A stretch of 64,000 bases of DNA from Diphasiastrum complanatum (Eukaryota; Streptophyta; Lycopodiopsida; Lycopodiales; Lycopodiaceae): assembly GCA_029204225.1 (NCBI GenBank), contig CM055092.1, positions 71,866,308-71,930,307 of the forward strand, in the 5' to 3' direction. A program made the position numbers and the translations under genes. Below, in pieces: positions 52,028 through 61,677 of the stretch; the first letter of the stretch is position 1; each line of letters starts with the position of its first letter. Under the pieces are notes generated by a model. It had not been told where the DNA came from. It made no database searches and was given only the letters and a program-made list of their open reading frames with translations.

Positions 52028-54470
52028 ATGGCATTGTTCCATTTGCATGTTGCTCTTTCGATGGAATGCACTCCAATTATTAAGAAAAATTTGAAAGTTG
52101 TAGAGAATGCTATTGCAATAGTTAGAGAATTGAGAATGAATAATCATATGAATATAGATTTGTCGGTGGATAGATCAATTTATCCTAATGATCCAGCTAC
52201 CAATTTGTGTCCAGATTTTAAGTCCGTAATTCATCTTCTCAGATTTGTATGTGAAGAAAATAGCGGATTACTTGGATATTGTCAAAGGTTGCGTGATATT
52301 GGAATGCATGGCATACCTTGTCTTAATCAACAATTAAAGTTTGCTAATCAGTAATTACAACGTGCAAATCAGCAATTGCTTCATTATGTGCAACACACTA
52401 GTGCTAAAAACAATGCACTCAAGAATGCTATGTCATAGTTGAATGCTACAGTCACTAATTTTTGGGGATCAAACCAAGAAATGTTAGAATCCATGGAAAA
52501 GTTGGGATCCGAGAGTTTAAAATCTGTTGTTGATATAAAAGTTATCAAAAAGACAATGATGAAGAGAAAAAGAAAGAGACAACTGATGAAGAATATTGAT
52601 GACTTATCTACACATAGAGGTGAAAAAAAAAATTTGGAACATTCAAGTATGTTGTCACTGTTTATTTGATTTGTATATGTCATTTAAGTTTGATTTGCAC
52701 TTGATAACATGGATTATTTATTTATTAAATATAATTTGAGTTTTATATGTTTGTTGTAGATCATGTTTGGTGGCAAAGAGCTATTTAACAGATCATTCAT
52801 GCATTGGATAATTTTTAAGTCATGTTTTACCAAGAAAGTCAACAAAGGAAATGATGAAAAATCTTGGTTTGAAAAAATGAAAAATGAAATTGCAGAGACT
52901 GTTTTGATGAAGGTTCAATCATACTTGGATGCAAATGTGATACAAGGTGCATGTGATGTATCTGGAATTAGCAGAAATGCTTATTCTACTAACTAGAGGA
53001 ACATCAAGTAAATGGAAAGATCATTATAATAATAAAATTGGATGGATCTGAAATCATCAACGGTCAAAAGTTGGAACGAGTGAGTGTCACTTTGATAAAC
53101 AAAATTTCAGATACAGATGATCGAACGTTTAGTGTTCAATCGGAAAATCACATATGGTGGTTGGCGGCATTCCAGGTATACATTTCAATTTTCATTTAGA
53201 ATATCGTTATTAATAATTCATACCTTGCCAGTTTTTATTGACATGTCATGCATTACTTGCTTCTCTACAGGTCTTGAAAGAGGACCATAAAATACTTTCA
53301 TGGATATTTTCAAGAACAAACTATGGCGAGATTATAAAGAGACATTTGGAGGGTGAGAAATTTACAGTCGAAAACCATGGAAGTTTTCAAATTCAATGGC
53401 ACCTTGCAGGGGATTTGAAAACATTAAAATGTATATATAATGTCTCTCATGGGGCAACATCAAAGCATCCATGTCTTTATTGCATGAAGGATTAAAGTGT
53501 TCTGCCAATTCCATTAAAAAATATTCACATATGCACATTGCATGCTGAGGTTCAAATTATTGAAAAACTTATTTACCTGCATATTGTACTAGCATGGAAT
53601 CACAAATCGGAGTCTGTGGCTAAAGCAACAATTAGGGGGTTGGAAATAGTTCTGTCAAATGCAGGACTACATAAAGGGAATGTCACGATTAAAAAAAGTG
53701 ACAGACTCTTTGGGAAAAAAGGAAACATTCCTAATAAGCCATCAATTGGAGGTGCTAAAGCAAGAAGATTCTTATCCAATCACACACAAAGAATCAAGTG
53801 TCAAATACAAAATTTGGAGAGAAATTGTTCAAGCCACACGAACATTGGAAGGAAGTAATCGAGTGGAAAATGGACAAGTGTCCAACTTAGACAAACTCAT
53901 AGGTGTTATAAGAAAAGAAAACCTATCATCAGAAGATATGAGGACTTTGCAAAATCATTGCACCACATTTGTAAAATCTGTACATGATGGTTGGGGAAAA
54001 GACAACGTTACTCATTACATGGTGCTAATCATAATCATTATCTAGTACTTTTCTCATTCATGCTTATATTTTTTTCTACTGATGTAACTAATCAAAACTA
54101 TTGTTTGCAGCACATCCTTCTTCATCATGCAACTTATTTTGCAAAGGAATATGGGAGTTTAAGTATCTGGTCATCACAAGGCATGGAAAAATCTCATTGG
54201 CAAGCAAGGGGAGCATTTCATAGACCTACAAATCATGGAGGACACAATTCAAGAAGCAAATATTTAGTTCAACTTTTTCAGTGGTTTTATAGAAGAGCAC
54301 AATTTAGATATAAAGCTAAAAACAAGTGTTACAATTTTTCGAAAGGCATTCAAATTCATAACAAAAGAGAGATTCTTATAATATATCAAAAATCCATTAC
54401 AGAAAATTGTTTAATTATTATCATCATCCTCTTCAAGATTCAGACGGATGGTATTGTCATGAAGGAATAA
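52028..54470 (+). pseudogene. DDE-transposase-like gene, intron-containing and decayed
   Basis: Exon 1 (52028 to about 52645) encodes a helical N-terminal region with a basic stretch (MMKRKRKRQLMK). Later exons end at HIWWLAAFQ (donor 53176), run from VLKEDHKILSWIF (53271) to NVTHYM (about 54020), and restart at HILLHHATYF (54111). Candidate catalytic residues are Asp in IIKLDGSE, Asp in HLAGDLKTLK followed by HPCLYC, and Glu in SQGMEKSHWQARG. The D...CxxC...E order resembles RNase H-fold transposases of the CMC/Transib/KDZ type. Stops at 52352, 52436 and 53493 replace apparent Gln codons, and frameshifts lie near 52990 and 53770. I do not recognise a named family. Transposase function is an inference from motif order and location. 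Confidence 0.55.
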
Positions 54471-55422
54471 TCTCCTTTCATATGGATCCAAAAATTCTAA
54501 ATTTTTCATTTTTCTCATATCAATGTAACCCGAATAAAGGGCCATTGCAGATGATATTTTTGTAGTCTCATTGGGAGTATAACCCAATATTTTAATAGCC
54601 AAATCTCTTTTCACAAAAATTATTTCCAAATTTCCAATTGCCATCTTTATCATAATCTATCTCACTTTCAAGATCATCATATGAGTAATCAACAATGTCA
54701 GAAAATTCTGATAAATTTTGAACAAAAATTGAGAGGATTTCATCATCTCTCAGATCCAATACATCTTCTACATCAGTAAATGAAATATAACATTCATTAT
54801 TTATAAAATATAAAGGAACATTGAGTAGAGTTAATTGATTAACAGAAGATGCAGATGGAAGAGAATCAGAGAGGATTATAAAATGAGGGAGAGTTTTTTG
54901 ATAATCTGAAGCCATATAAGCTTCAGCTTCAAACCCTATATTAGTATCTGCATCATTTACATCAACTGGAGCAGGTGCAGATGCTTCGATCAATGGAACA
55001 ATTGAAGATTCAACAGACTCACCATCTGGAATTTCAACAGATATGTAGAACACAAAAGTCATTCCTTTGATTAGAAGGCAACATATTCTTTTGTGGATAT
55101 CACAATATATATTTCTTTTGAAATGGTCATGCAGGTTAGAGTACTTTATATTGTGTTTATGGTTAGAGGATGGTTGGGAATGCGCAAGGTCCTGAAAATG
55201 AACGAAACAAAAAACTATCTATATCATGAACATGAGTACTAATAATCTGAGAAAATTATCAAGATGAGAAATTAAATCATAACGATTCTCATAAACTAGC
55301 TTATCTATATTGAAGGGAGCAAAAAAAAAACTCAAAAAACACTCTAATTTCTCAGATGGAATGTCACTGGCAGTCAAAAATTCCAAAAGTTTGTTATGTG
55401 AGGACATGGAGGAACTAGCCAT
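54411..55422 (-). pseudogene. Unrecognised element gene, divergent to the H3-like gene
   Basis: The minus-strand N-terminal exon 55422 to about 55230 (MASSSMSSHNKLLEFL..., LVYENRYDLISHLDNF) is followed by an intron. An acidic exon from about 55050 (DVEDVLDLRDDEILSIF, SYDDLESEIDYDKDGNW) follows, then after a one-base frame change near 54630 a C-terminal part (LAIKILGYTPNETTKISSAM, LDPYERRLFLHDN) ending at 54411. No domain is recognisable. The acidic composition could suit a partner of DNA-binding or histone-like proteins, but that is speculation. Its promoter must lie in the repeat region shared with the H3-like gene. It overlaps the 3' end of the DDE-like gene tail to tail. Confidence 0.5.
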
Positions 55423-56249
55423 ATTGAATCTGATATCGGTTCAACACGACTAAATGATTTCGATCGAGGACTGAACAACAGTGCACGCGTTGATCCGATA
55501 TTCTTTTGACGAGACTGAAATTTTATGCGAGCATACATCATAAGAGACTGATATCGCTTTAGCGCGTCTGAATGAATCCTACCGTGCACTATATGTGAAG
55601 GCGCGCATCGATTCGATATCGCGAGAAAGAAAGAAAACAAAATGACGAGGGAGTTTAGAATAAAAGATCACGAAATCGAAATATGAAAAGTGGTGTCCAT
55701 ATTTATAGTCTATTCTTGTTGATCACATCCATACATTTGTCAAATAATGAATTGAGGAGTGCAGCCTATATTTATCCACCAATCAGAGTGAGACAAATTT
55801 GTACCTACACCGGAATATATTAAATAGTCTATCACTAGACTTTACGAATCATCATTAGTCTTGATCCTAAAATTTGTACTTGCGTCAGAATACATTAAAT
55901 AGTCTATCACTAGCCTCACCGAATCATTATTAAACAAATAATAAACAAATATCAAATGGACATCATTGAAAAACGTGTACGAGTGCAATTATTACAATCT
56001 ATTGTCCTATTTAAACACCGTAAAGATGAAATTTTTTCTTTTGAAATAATGTTCATTCAGAACATTTTAATAAGATGGAGCATTTTGAAAGAGCCGATAT
56101 CGATTCCACGCAAGAGGACAAGTGCTTCACAGGAACAGATCAAATAGGCACACGTTGATTCAATACTCCGGTATGACAAATCGGATATCGGATCAGCGCG
56201 CCCGTCCCAAAAAAAAGATTTTTCAACTTGGATTACGTGCATTGATTCG

Positions 56250-56362
56250 CTATTGGAATCCATTATGAATCATCAAAGCTTGCTTCAGGAGATTTCTCAT
56301 ACATCCAAAGCTTAAAAAATCTGTCAAAGCAAGCTGTGATGGTTCATAATGCGTTCCAATAT
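56250..56362. repeat. Stem-loop 1 in divergent region
   Basis: Left arm 56250-56286 (TATTGGAATCCATTATGAAT...) pairs imperfectly with right arm 56327-56362 (...GGTTCATAATGCGTTCCAAT), about 30 of 36 positions, with a ~40-nt loop. It is flanked by copies of the iteron-like motif on both sides. Confidence 0.7.
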
Positions 56363-56437
56363 ATTTTTAGTGCGTCTCAGATATCGGATTGCGCGCGTCG
56401 AATCGCTATTGCAGAAAAAAAATTTGAAATTGTCAAA

Positions 56438-56552
56438 ATTATTGGACGACATTGTGCATGATCAAAGTTTGAATCGGTGGACTCTTCATACTGTCCAAAG
56501 CTAAGCAGAATCTATCGAGTCAAGTTTTGATCATTCATATACCGTCCAATAT
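56438..56552. repeat. Stem-loop 2 in divergent region, paralogous to stem-loop 1
   Basis: Left arm 56438-56472 (ATTATTGGACGACATTGTGC...) pairs with right arm 56520-56552 (...TCATTCATATACCGTCCAAT). Loop sequence (CATACTGTCCAAAGCTAAGC) is similar to that of stem-loop 1 (CATACATCCAAAGCTTAA), so the two are tandem duplicates about 190 bp apart. Confidence 0.65.
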
Positions 56553-57164
56553 CGGTTCAGCGCACGAGAATAGCCCCTCTGGTTTACACATGCAGTATAT
56601 GCGCGTCGATTTGCTATTGGGTGAAATAATGGTCGTTGGAATTTTCCGAAATCATAATGATTGGATATTAAAAAAGGTTAGATATTTATAGCATAACATT
56701 GTAAATTGTAGAAGTGACCATACTTTTGTGGAATTAATTGTAGATGTGACCATACTTTTGTATAAATTAATTGTGGTCGTTATTATCGACTAATCATTTT
56801 GATGAAAGATGGATATTTAGTTGGATTTGATTGACAAGCCTCTAAATATCTCGAAGTAATCATCAGCGTAATCCAAGCCTCGGACATCCAAACCACCATG
56901 TATGCAATCATTTTGAATTTGCACTATATATACAGATGGACGATGCTGAAATTTTTTTGCTTAAAGTTCATATCGTTCTCTACTTCCATGCGGTATTGAT
57001 TCAGCGCACTCGAAGCAATCTACCTACATTCTGCTTTTACTCGCGCGCGTCCATCCGCTATCAGGTATCGGTTTGTTTTAAGTTCAGGTAGCGGTTCGAC
57101 GCGCTAACCTGACTTCTGATCCTGAGTTCTCCTTCTTCGCATGCTGATCCGATATTGGATACTA

Positions 57165-57637
57165 ATGGCGCAGACTAAGCAAACAACACAAATCCACCTG
57201 GTGGAATCCCAATCACAGGAGGGGGTCAGGGAAATGCACCACCACCGCCTCGTCCACCACCACCTCCTCCTAGGCCAAGGGGCAGACGAAGAGATTCACC
57301 TTGGCTGAAGGATATTCAAAAGCTACAGAAGACCAATAATATTCTGATTTCGAAAGCTCACATACATAGATCCTTCAGACAGGTTATAAGAAGTCTATCT
57401 TTAGATGTGAGATGGACTGTAACGACAATTGAGACACTGCACACTACATATGAGAATTTTGAAGTGAAATTTTTTTCAGATACTGTTGTTGCAGCTATCT
57501 ATGCCAAGAGGGTGACCATCATGCCCAAGGATTTCAACATTGTATTCAGGCTACGGGACACATATGACAAATTTGTAGAGTACTTTAGACCAGCTCCTTC
57601 CTCTCTTCCAATACAAGATGCAGAGAAAAGAAAATGA
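57165..57637 (+). pseudogene. Diverged histone H3-like gene
   Basis: The ATG at 57165 opens MAQTKQTT, compared with MARTKQTA in canonical H3. After a one-base frame change within the first ~35 bases, the frame 57179-57637 continues with a glycine/proline-rich tail (PPGGIPITGGG, then polyproline and RGRRR). The histone fold follows: WLKDIQKLQKTNNILISKAH aligns without gaps to the H3 alpha-N/alpha-1 segment, WTVTTIETLHTTYENFE to alpha-2, and FFSDTVVAAIYAKRVTIMPK to L2/alpha-3 (AKRVTIMPKD identical to H3). The last helix is diverged (FNIVFRLRD in place of IQLARRIRG) and about 25 residues follow. The GG of the tail falls at H3 positions 12-13 if the frameshift is allowed for. Role unknown: it could package element DNA, mimic host chromatin, or be a captured host variant. 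The frameshift makes this copy non-functional as read. Confidence 0.85.
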
Positions 57638-57751
57638 AAGCAATCTCAACCATCCCGACTTGTTTTTCGAGTACAAAGCCGGAGTGTTTCAAAGAAGTGG
57701 AGGTCTCATGACCCTCCTAATAAAACGAGGTATTTTTTAAAGCCATCTCCT

Positions 57752-59012
57752 ATGCATGAAATTCTATCTGCTAGACAATCTCCTCCCAAGGTTCCTCCTA
57801 AGTCTCATTCTTCTTCTTCTAAATCTCAATCTCAATCTCCATCTTCTTCTCCTAAAAATTCATCTCCTAATAAATCTCCTCCTCCTTCAAAATCTCAGTC
57901 TCCTTCTACCCCTACAAATATTAGTTCCCCACCTGCTGTTCTAGGAAATGATTTAGATAATTTTGTAAATGTAAAGGTAGAATTAATTTTGAATGACAAT
58001 TCTTTTTGTGGTTTATCTATATTACTTCCTTCACCCCCTGCACTTTGTAAATACTCCTCAATATGTACAGTATGACCAATTGTTAAATACACATCTTAAA
58101 GCTTTAGGTCCTCGATACAGTTTTAAGATGCCGAAGACAAATGCTGGTCTTCCCCTTTCTGAATTAGATACAGATGAATTAGAAAGTAGGGATAAAATGC
58201 TAGGGGACAATGTAGGAGGCGGGGCCATTCAGTACTGAATGGAGTTTTTCTAGATCTCACTGTTTATAGATGTAGCATTGTTTCTGTTTCAATTTACGGC
58301 TGCATTTGATTTTTTTGATTTCAAAAGTCTGCACGATGATATGCTCCAATACGTCAGACTGGGGATTCCAATTCTCGTGCTCCCATACATAACAAAGTAA
58401 GTACCTTCTAACAGATTTTATTAAGTTGAATTTTTTATATGAATTTTGATTTCACATTAATTCTCATAAATTTATTGTTTTCTAATTGCAGTGATGATTG
58501 GAGCTTATATGTGTTGTCCTTATATGTCAATGATGAGAGTGTGTGTAATCCAGTTTGTTTAAAGATGAATTCTATTACACACACACACAAAATTGCCAAG
58601 AGCCATATCCAAAAAATGCTGGAACAATTTCCAGTACCACATGCAATAGCATATACAAAGCTAAAATAGTTGATGCAAAGGTAAAAATTTATCAATATCG
58701 GTTTGACACGCCCTTGTAGTTATTGTTTGGTTTCTTTTCATATCGTGTGTGCTTATTCGATATTCAAACAATATTTTTTGGATATAGGTTCGACGCGCGC
58801 TTGTTTCCGTTGTAGATTTTATTATAACCTCTTGCACGTTGATATGATATTTCATAATGTTAAAATTTTGATACTAACTTTCGTTTATATTGAATACTAC
58901 AATCCTCCCAACAGGTTGATTCTGTCAACTGTGGTTGGTATACGGTATGCAATGCCAAACACTTTTTCAATTGGCTTGCACTACAAGATGAACTTCCTAA
59001 TCTGGAAGAGGT
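57752..59012 (+). pseudogene. Ulp1/C48-type cysteine protease gene
   Basis: It begins with a Ser/Pro/Lys-rich linker (57780-57920: SQSPSSSPKNSSPNKSPPPS) and then a frame change near 58035. ELDTDELESRDKML and AIQY(W)MEFF(Q)ISLF follow, with stops at 58236 and 58251 at apparent Trp and Gln codons. IPILVLPYIT is spliced (donor 58396, acceptor about 58491) to NDDWSLYVLSLYV, aligning to the catalytic His-Trp strand, but Asp stands where His is expected. After a further intron, VDSVNCGWYTVCNAKHFFNW (58919-58978) carries the catalytic Cys in the family signature VNCG. Family knowledge: Ulp1/adenain-like proteases cleave SUMO or similar tags, and transposons and DNA viruses sometimes carry them. Whether it is one gene with the H3-like ORF is unclear. 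Confidence 0.65.
58693..58800. repeat. Second cluster of the iteron-like motif, inside an intron
   Basis: Three copies: AATATCGGTTTGACACGCCC (58693), a reverse copy CGTGTGTGCTTATTCGATAT (58744) and GATATAGGTTCGACGCGCGC (58781). They lie in the intron between the DW and VNCG exons of the protease gene. Confidence 0.7.
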
Positions 59013-59119
59013 AATCTTTGATCAATAACATTTAATTATGTTTTTTTTTTTTCACAATCACATTCCTAATAACTAACCTTTGACTAATAACATTTAATTA
59101 TGTTTTTGTTTTTTTTTTC

Positions 59120-59250
59120 AGTTTAAATGTCCGAAGGTCTCCCCAATGGAGATAATGCACTTCAGGTAGGAGACCATAAAGCTTGTAATCGAAAATTCAT
59201 ATCCATTGCAGTCGAATAGTGTTCTCCACCCAAGCTATTTCCAACAGGAG
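59120..59250 (+). pseudogene. Protease C-terminal exon, copy 1
   Basis: After an acceptor at 59121 the sequence encodes a phrase like GLPNGDNALQVGDHKACNRK that recurs at 59720. It is short, and the frame relation to the upstream exon is uncertain. Confidence 0.4.
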
Positions 59251-59433
59251 AAATGGATTTAGAAATCATAAATAGTTGATAAAAGTTGGTCTCACTTGAT
59301 GTGGATGAGACACATGTACAGACATTTTTTATAGAAATATGTTTATTGTTTTCTATGATTGTTCTTACTTGTTATTAATTCAGGTTATTATTCATTCATC
59401 TTCAATTTCTATGGTTTTCCGACATGTTTATTT

Positions 59434-59639
59434 TTCATAGCCTTGGTCTGCCTTGCCTTTACCATGGTTTTTTTTGGATAAGTTTAGAAAGATGATCTGA
59501 TCGAATCTTTGTCACAACCAATCCAAACATGTGACATAAGTTCACTTAGATTTGTTGCGACAAAGCTTTGATCAGATCATCTTCTGTACATATCCAAATA
59601 TGCCAAGACAAGGACAATATAGACCAAGGCAATGAAGAC
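59434..59639. repeat. 206-bp imperfect foldback (MITE-like or hairpin RNA-like)
   Basis: Left arm 59434-59518 and right arm 59554-59639 are imperfect reverse complements over about 85 bp (for example GATGATCTGATCGAATCTTT pairs with AAGCTTTGATCAGATCATCT; CCTTGGTCTG with TAGACCAAGG), with a ~35-nt loop. It lies between two copies of the same small exon. Confidence 0.75.
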
Positions 59640-59689
59640 AAAAAATACAACCGATATATCGGAAGCTTCAACAAGGGCAAGTGGCGATT

Positions 59690-59917
59690 CAATATCTAAT
59701 TGTAGTGGTCACTGGAGTTCAAGTGACCGAAGATCTCCCTAATGGAGATAATGCATTTCCTGTAGGAGGCGATGAATCTTGTTATCGAAAACTCATATTA
59801 TCCAGTTGCAATTACATTGTGTTTTGCACCATGGAAATGGAGATCATGAAGAGTCTCATAGAAAAAGTGGTTCATATATTTTCAAAAACGATGTATACAA
59901 AAAATTGTACTACATAA
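59690..59917 (+). pseudogene. Protease C-terminal exon, copy 2
   Basis: The frame contains VTEDLPNGDNAFPVGGDESC, clearly related to copy 1 at 59130. The two copies flank the 206-bp foldback. It is probably a duplicated terminal exon or segment of the element. Confidence 0.4.
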
Positions 59918-60116
59918 TACAAAATTCCATTGTCCATAATCTATGGATCTTCAATTTCGATGGATGTTCCAATATCTTTGTATTTTATATGATCTTTCTA
60001 CCTTACTCTTACCTGCACAAGAGAAATTGTTTTAGTTAATATACTTTTTGAAGCTAATTCACTTAGAAATATAAAAAAAGAAATATTTTCATATGAATAA
60101 CGTACCTTTACATCAA

Positions 60117-61357
60117 TCAAAATTGATAGTACTGAGGTAGATCAAATTGCAACATGTCTAGTTCTGATCGAATGTGATTGAGAGACCAATCTTCCTCGAC
60201 CACAACCATTGCAAGAATGTTGTCATTTCTTGTCACTATTATTTGAAGTTGTTCTTGAGGGTTTATACCAAAATCTTGATCAACTGGCTTCCAAACATTT
60301 TTGCATTATTCCATCTTCTATAATACAGCAGCAAAGTGAGCATTTGTTTTTCGACGTGATATCTAAATATCATTGATGAGTAACATACTTTGCACTCAAC
60401 TTGCTGATTTTGTTTCATATCCCAACCATCATCCAACAAGTCGGTGATTATTTTAGCACTCAAGTCCTTACAAATAAACATTGTTTTTGTTCTCCGAACA
60501 TTGCATTTGAAAAAAAAAATCAACAAAAATAGTAAAAGGTAGATACCAACTTAATCTATTATTCTTTGATCCAATGCTACATTTTAATATACTCTGAATA
60601 TCAATATATAGCCTAGATTGAAAACTTTCTGAAATTGCTGCATCAAGAGAAATCCATTCCTCACTCAAAAAATCTGGTAGAGGATATGGCTCTAATCTAC
60701 CAACTAGACCATTTTTATCAGGAAAATAAGTGTGATAATAAAAGAAGACTCCTAACTCTGAAAGTGATTTTGGAGAACGACCTTTATATTGTAAAATATT
60801 GATATCTGAATGTATGACATCGATTATTCTTGCAATCAATTGAACTGTTTGCCATTCAACGAAATTTGATGGACACAAATCTGCAAAACCAACAAAAACA
60901 TCACAAGAAAAATATAATTCAAAGAAAATGCTAACTCTAAAGAAATTAAATCTGAAAACTTACAATTGTATTTTCTTCTATCATTTGGATTCAAATCATG
61001 AATGTTGAGCTCATTGTGAAGATAAACATGCTGAACTAAAACTTCCGTGATAGATTGATCGGCAGGTGATACTTTGAAATCCATTATCCTGCCTTTCCAA
61101 GAGCTTCTATATATGTTATCCGATCTTTTTCTTTTCCGGAATGAGCCTTTTGCGGAGGGATGCATTAAGATCCATTGATATTTTCGATATATTTTTGGTA
61201 TCCATTGATCTTCTACATTTTTTTCATTGCAAATATTGATTGCATCAATGGTTCCTCTTGGTCTCCAATTACGTGTAGTCATTAGTTGAAAATACATGTA
61301 CGCAAGCTGAGAACGGAGAGAATGTAAAAAATTGAGAGGTAAACCTAAGAATGACAA
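60117..61357 (-). pseudogene. Unrecognised spliced element gene at the right end
   Basis: Exon 1 is 61357-60964 (basic stretch GSFRKRKRSDN, then SSWKGRIMDFKVSPADQSIT). The donor GTAAGT keeps phase with exon 2 at 60880 (LCPSNFVEWQTVQLIARIID, SLSELGVFFYYHTYFPD, LPDFLSEEWISLDAAI) ending near 60550. Later exons include MFICKDLSAKIITDLLDDGW and a C-terminal piece NPQEQLQIIVTRNDNILAMV then VEEDWSLNHIRSEL, ending at 60117. A stop near 60305 interrupts that last frame unless a splice site removes it. I know no family. It is transcribed inward from the right terminus, as transposase genes often are, so it is a second candidate for a mobility function. Confidence 0.5.
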
Positions 61358-61677
61358 TCCAAAATAAGAGATAGAATGAAGAAAATGAGAGGTATTCCTA
61401 TGAATGACAAGAAGTTCCTAATTAACTATAGTTTATGACTATTGACGTCAAATCAACCTCAAGTGTACAATGACAGGCAACATAAGAGTATTCGGGCAGT
61501 AACTATGGTCCAATCACAATTGTTTGTTCTGTCCGACGAGATATTTGAAAATCTTGGCCGAGAAAGTTAAATAAAATTTCTATCCGTCAACCACTATTAT
61601 AGTTCGTCACAGATGGACACCATTCATTGGGACACATAAGCGTTGAAAGCATGCGAAGTCAAAAACAGCATCATGAC

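Larger units (their letters stand above)
55432..57161. repeat. Iteron-like motif cluster in divergent intergenic region
   Basis: About 15 copies of a 17-20-bp motif, consensus near ATATCGGTTCAGCGCGC. Forward copies lie at about 55432, 55550, 56095, 56183, 56380, 56546, 56992 and 57087. Reverse copies lie at about 55484, 55601, 56147, 56234, 56392, 56599, 57041 and 57138. Forward and reverse copies largely alternate, and the pair at 56380-56412 overlaps. The CG-rich GCGCGC ends stand out against AT-rich DNA. Further copies sit at 58693-58800. Clustered short motifs of this kind are usual as transposase or replication-initiator binding sites. Confidence 0.75.

Noticed and set aside
57165-57637. 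Host centromeric histone CENH3
   Set aside because: It lies within the transposon boundaries, is frameshifted, and lacks the typical LARRIRG end of the last helix; nothing ties it to centromeres.
57756-57944. Leucine-rich ORF (LLLLNLNLNLHLL)
   Set aside because: Out-of-frame translation of the Ser/Pro-rich linker of the protease gene.
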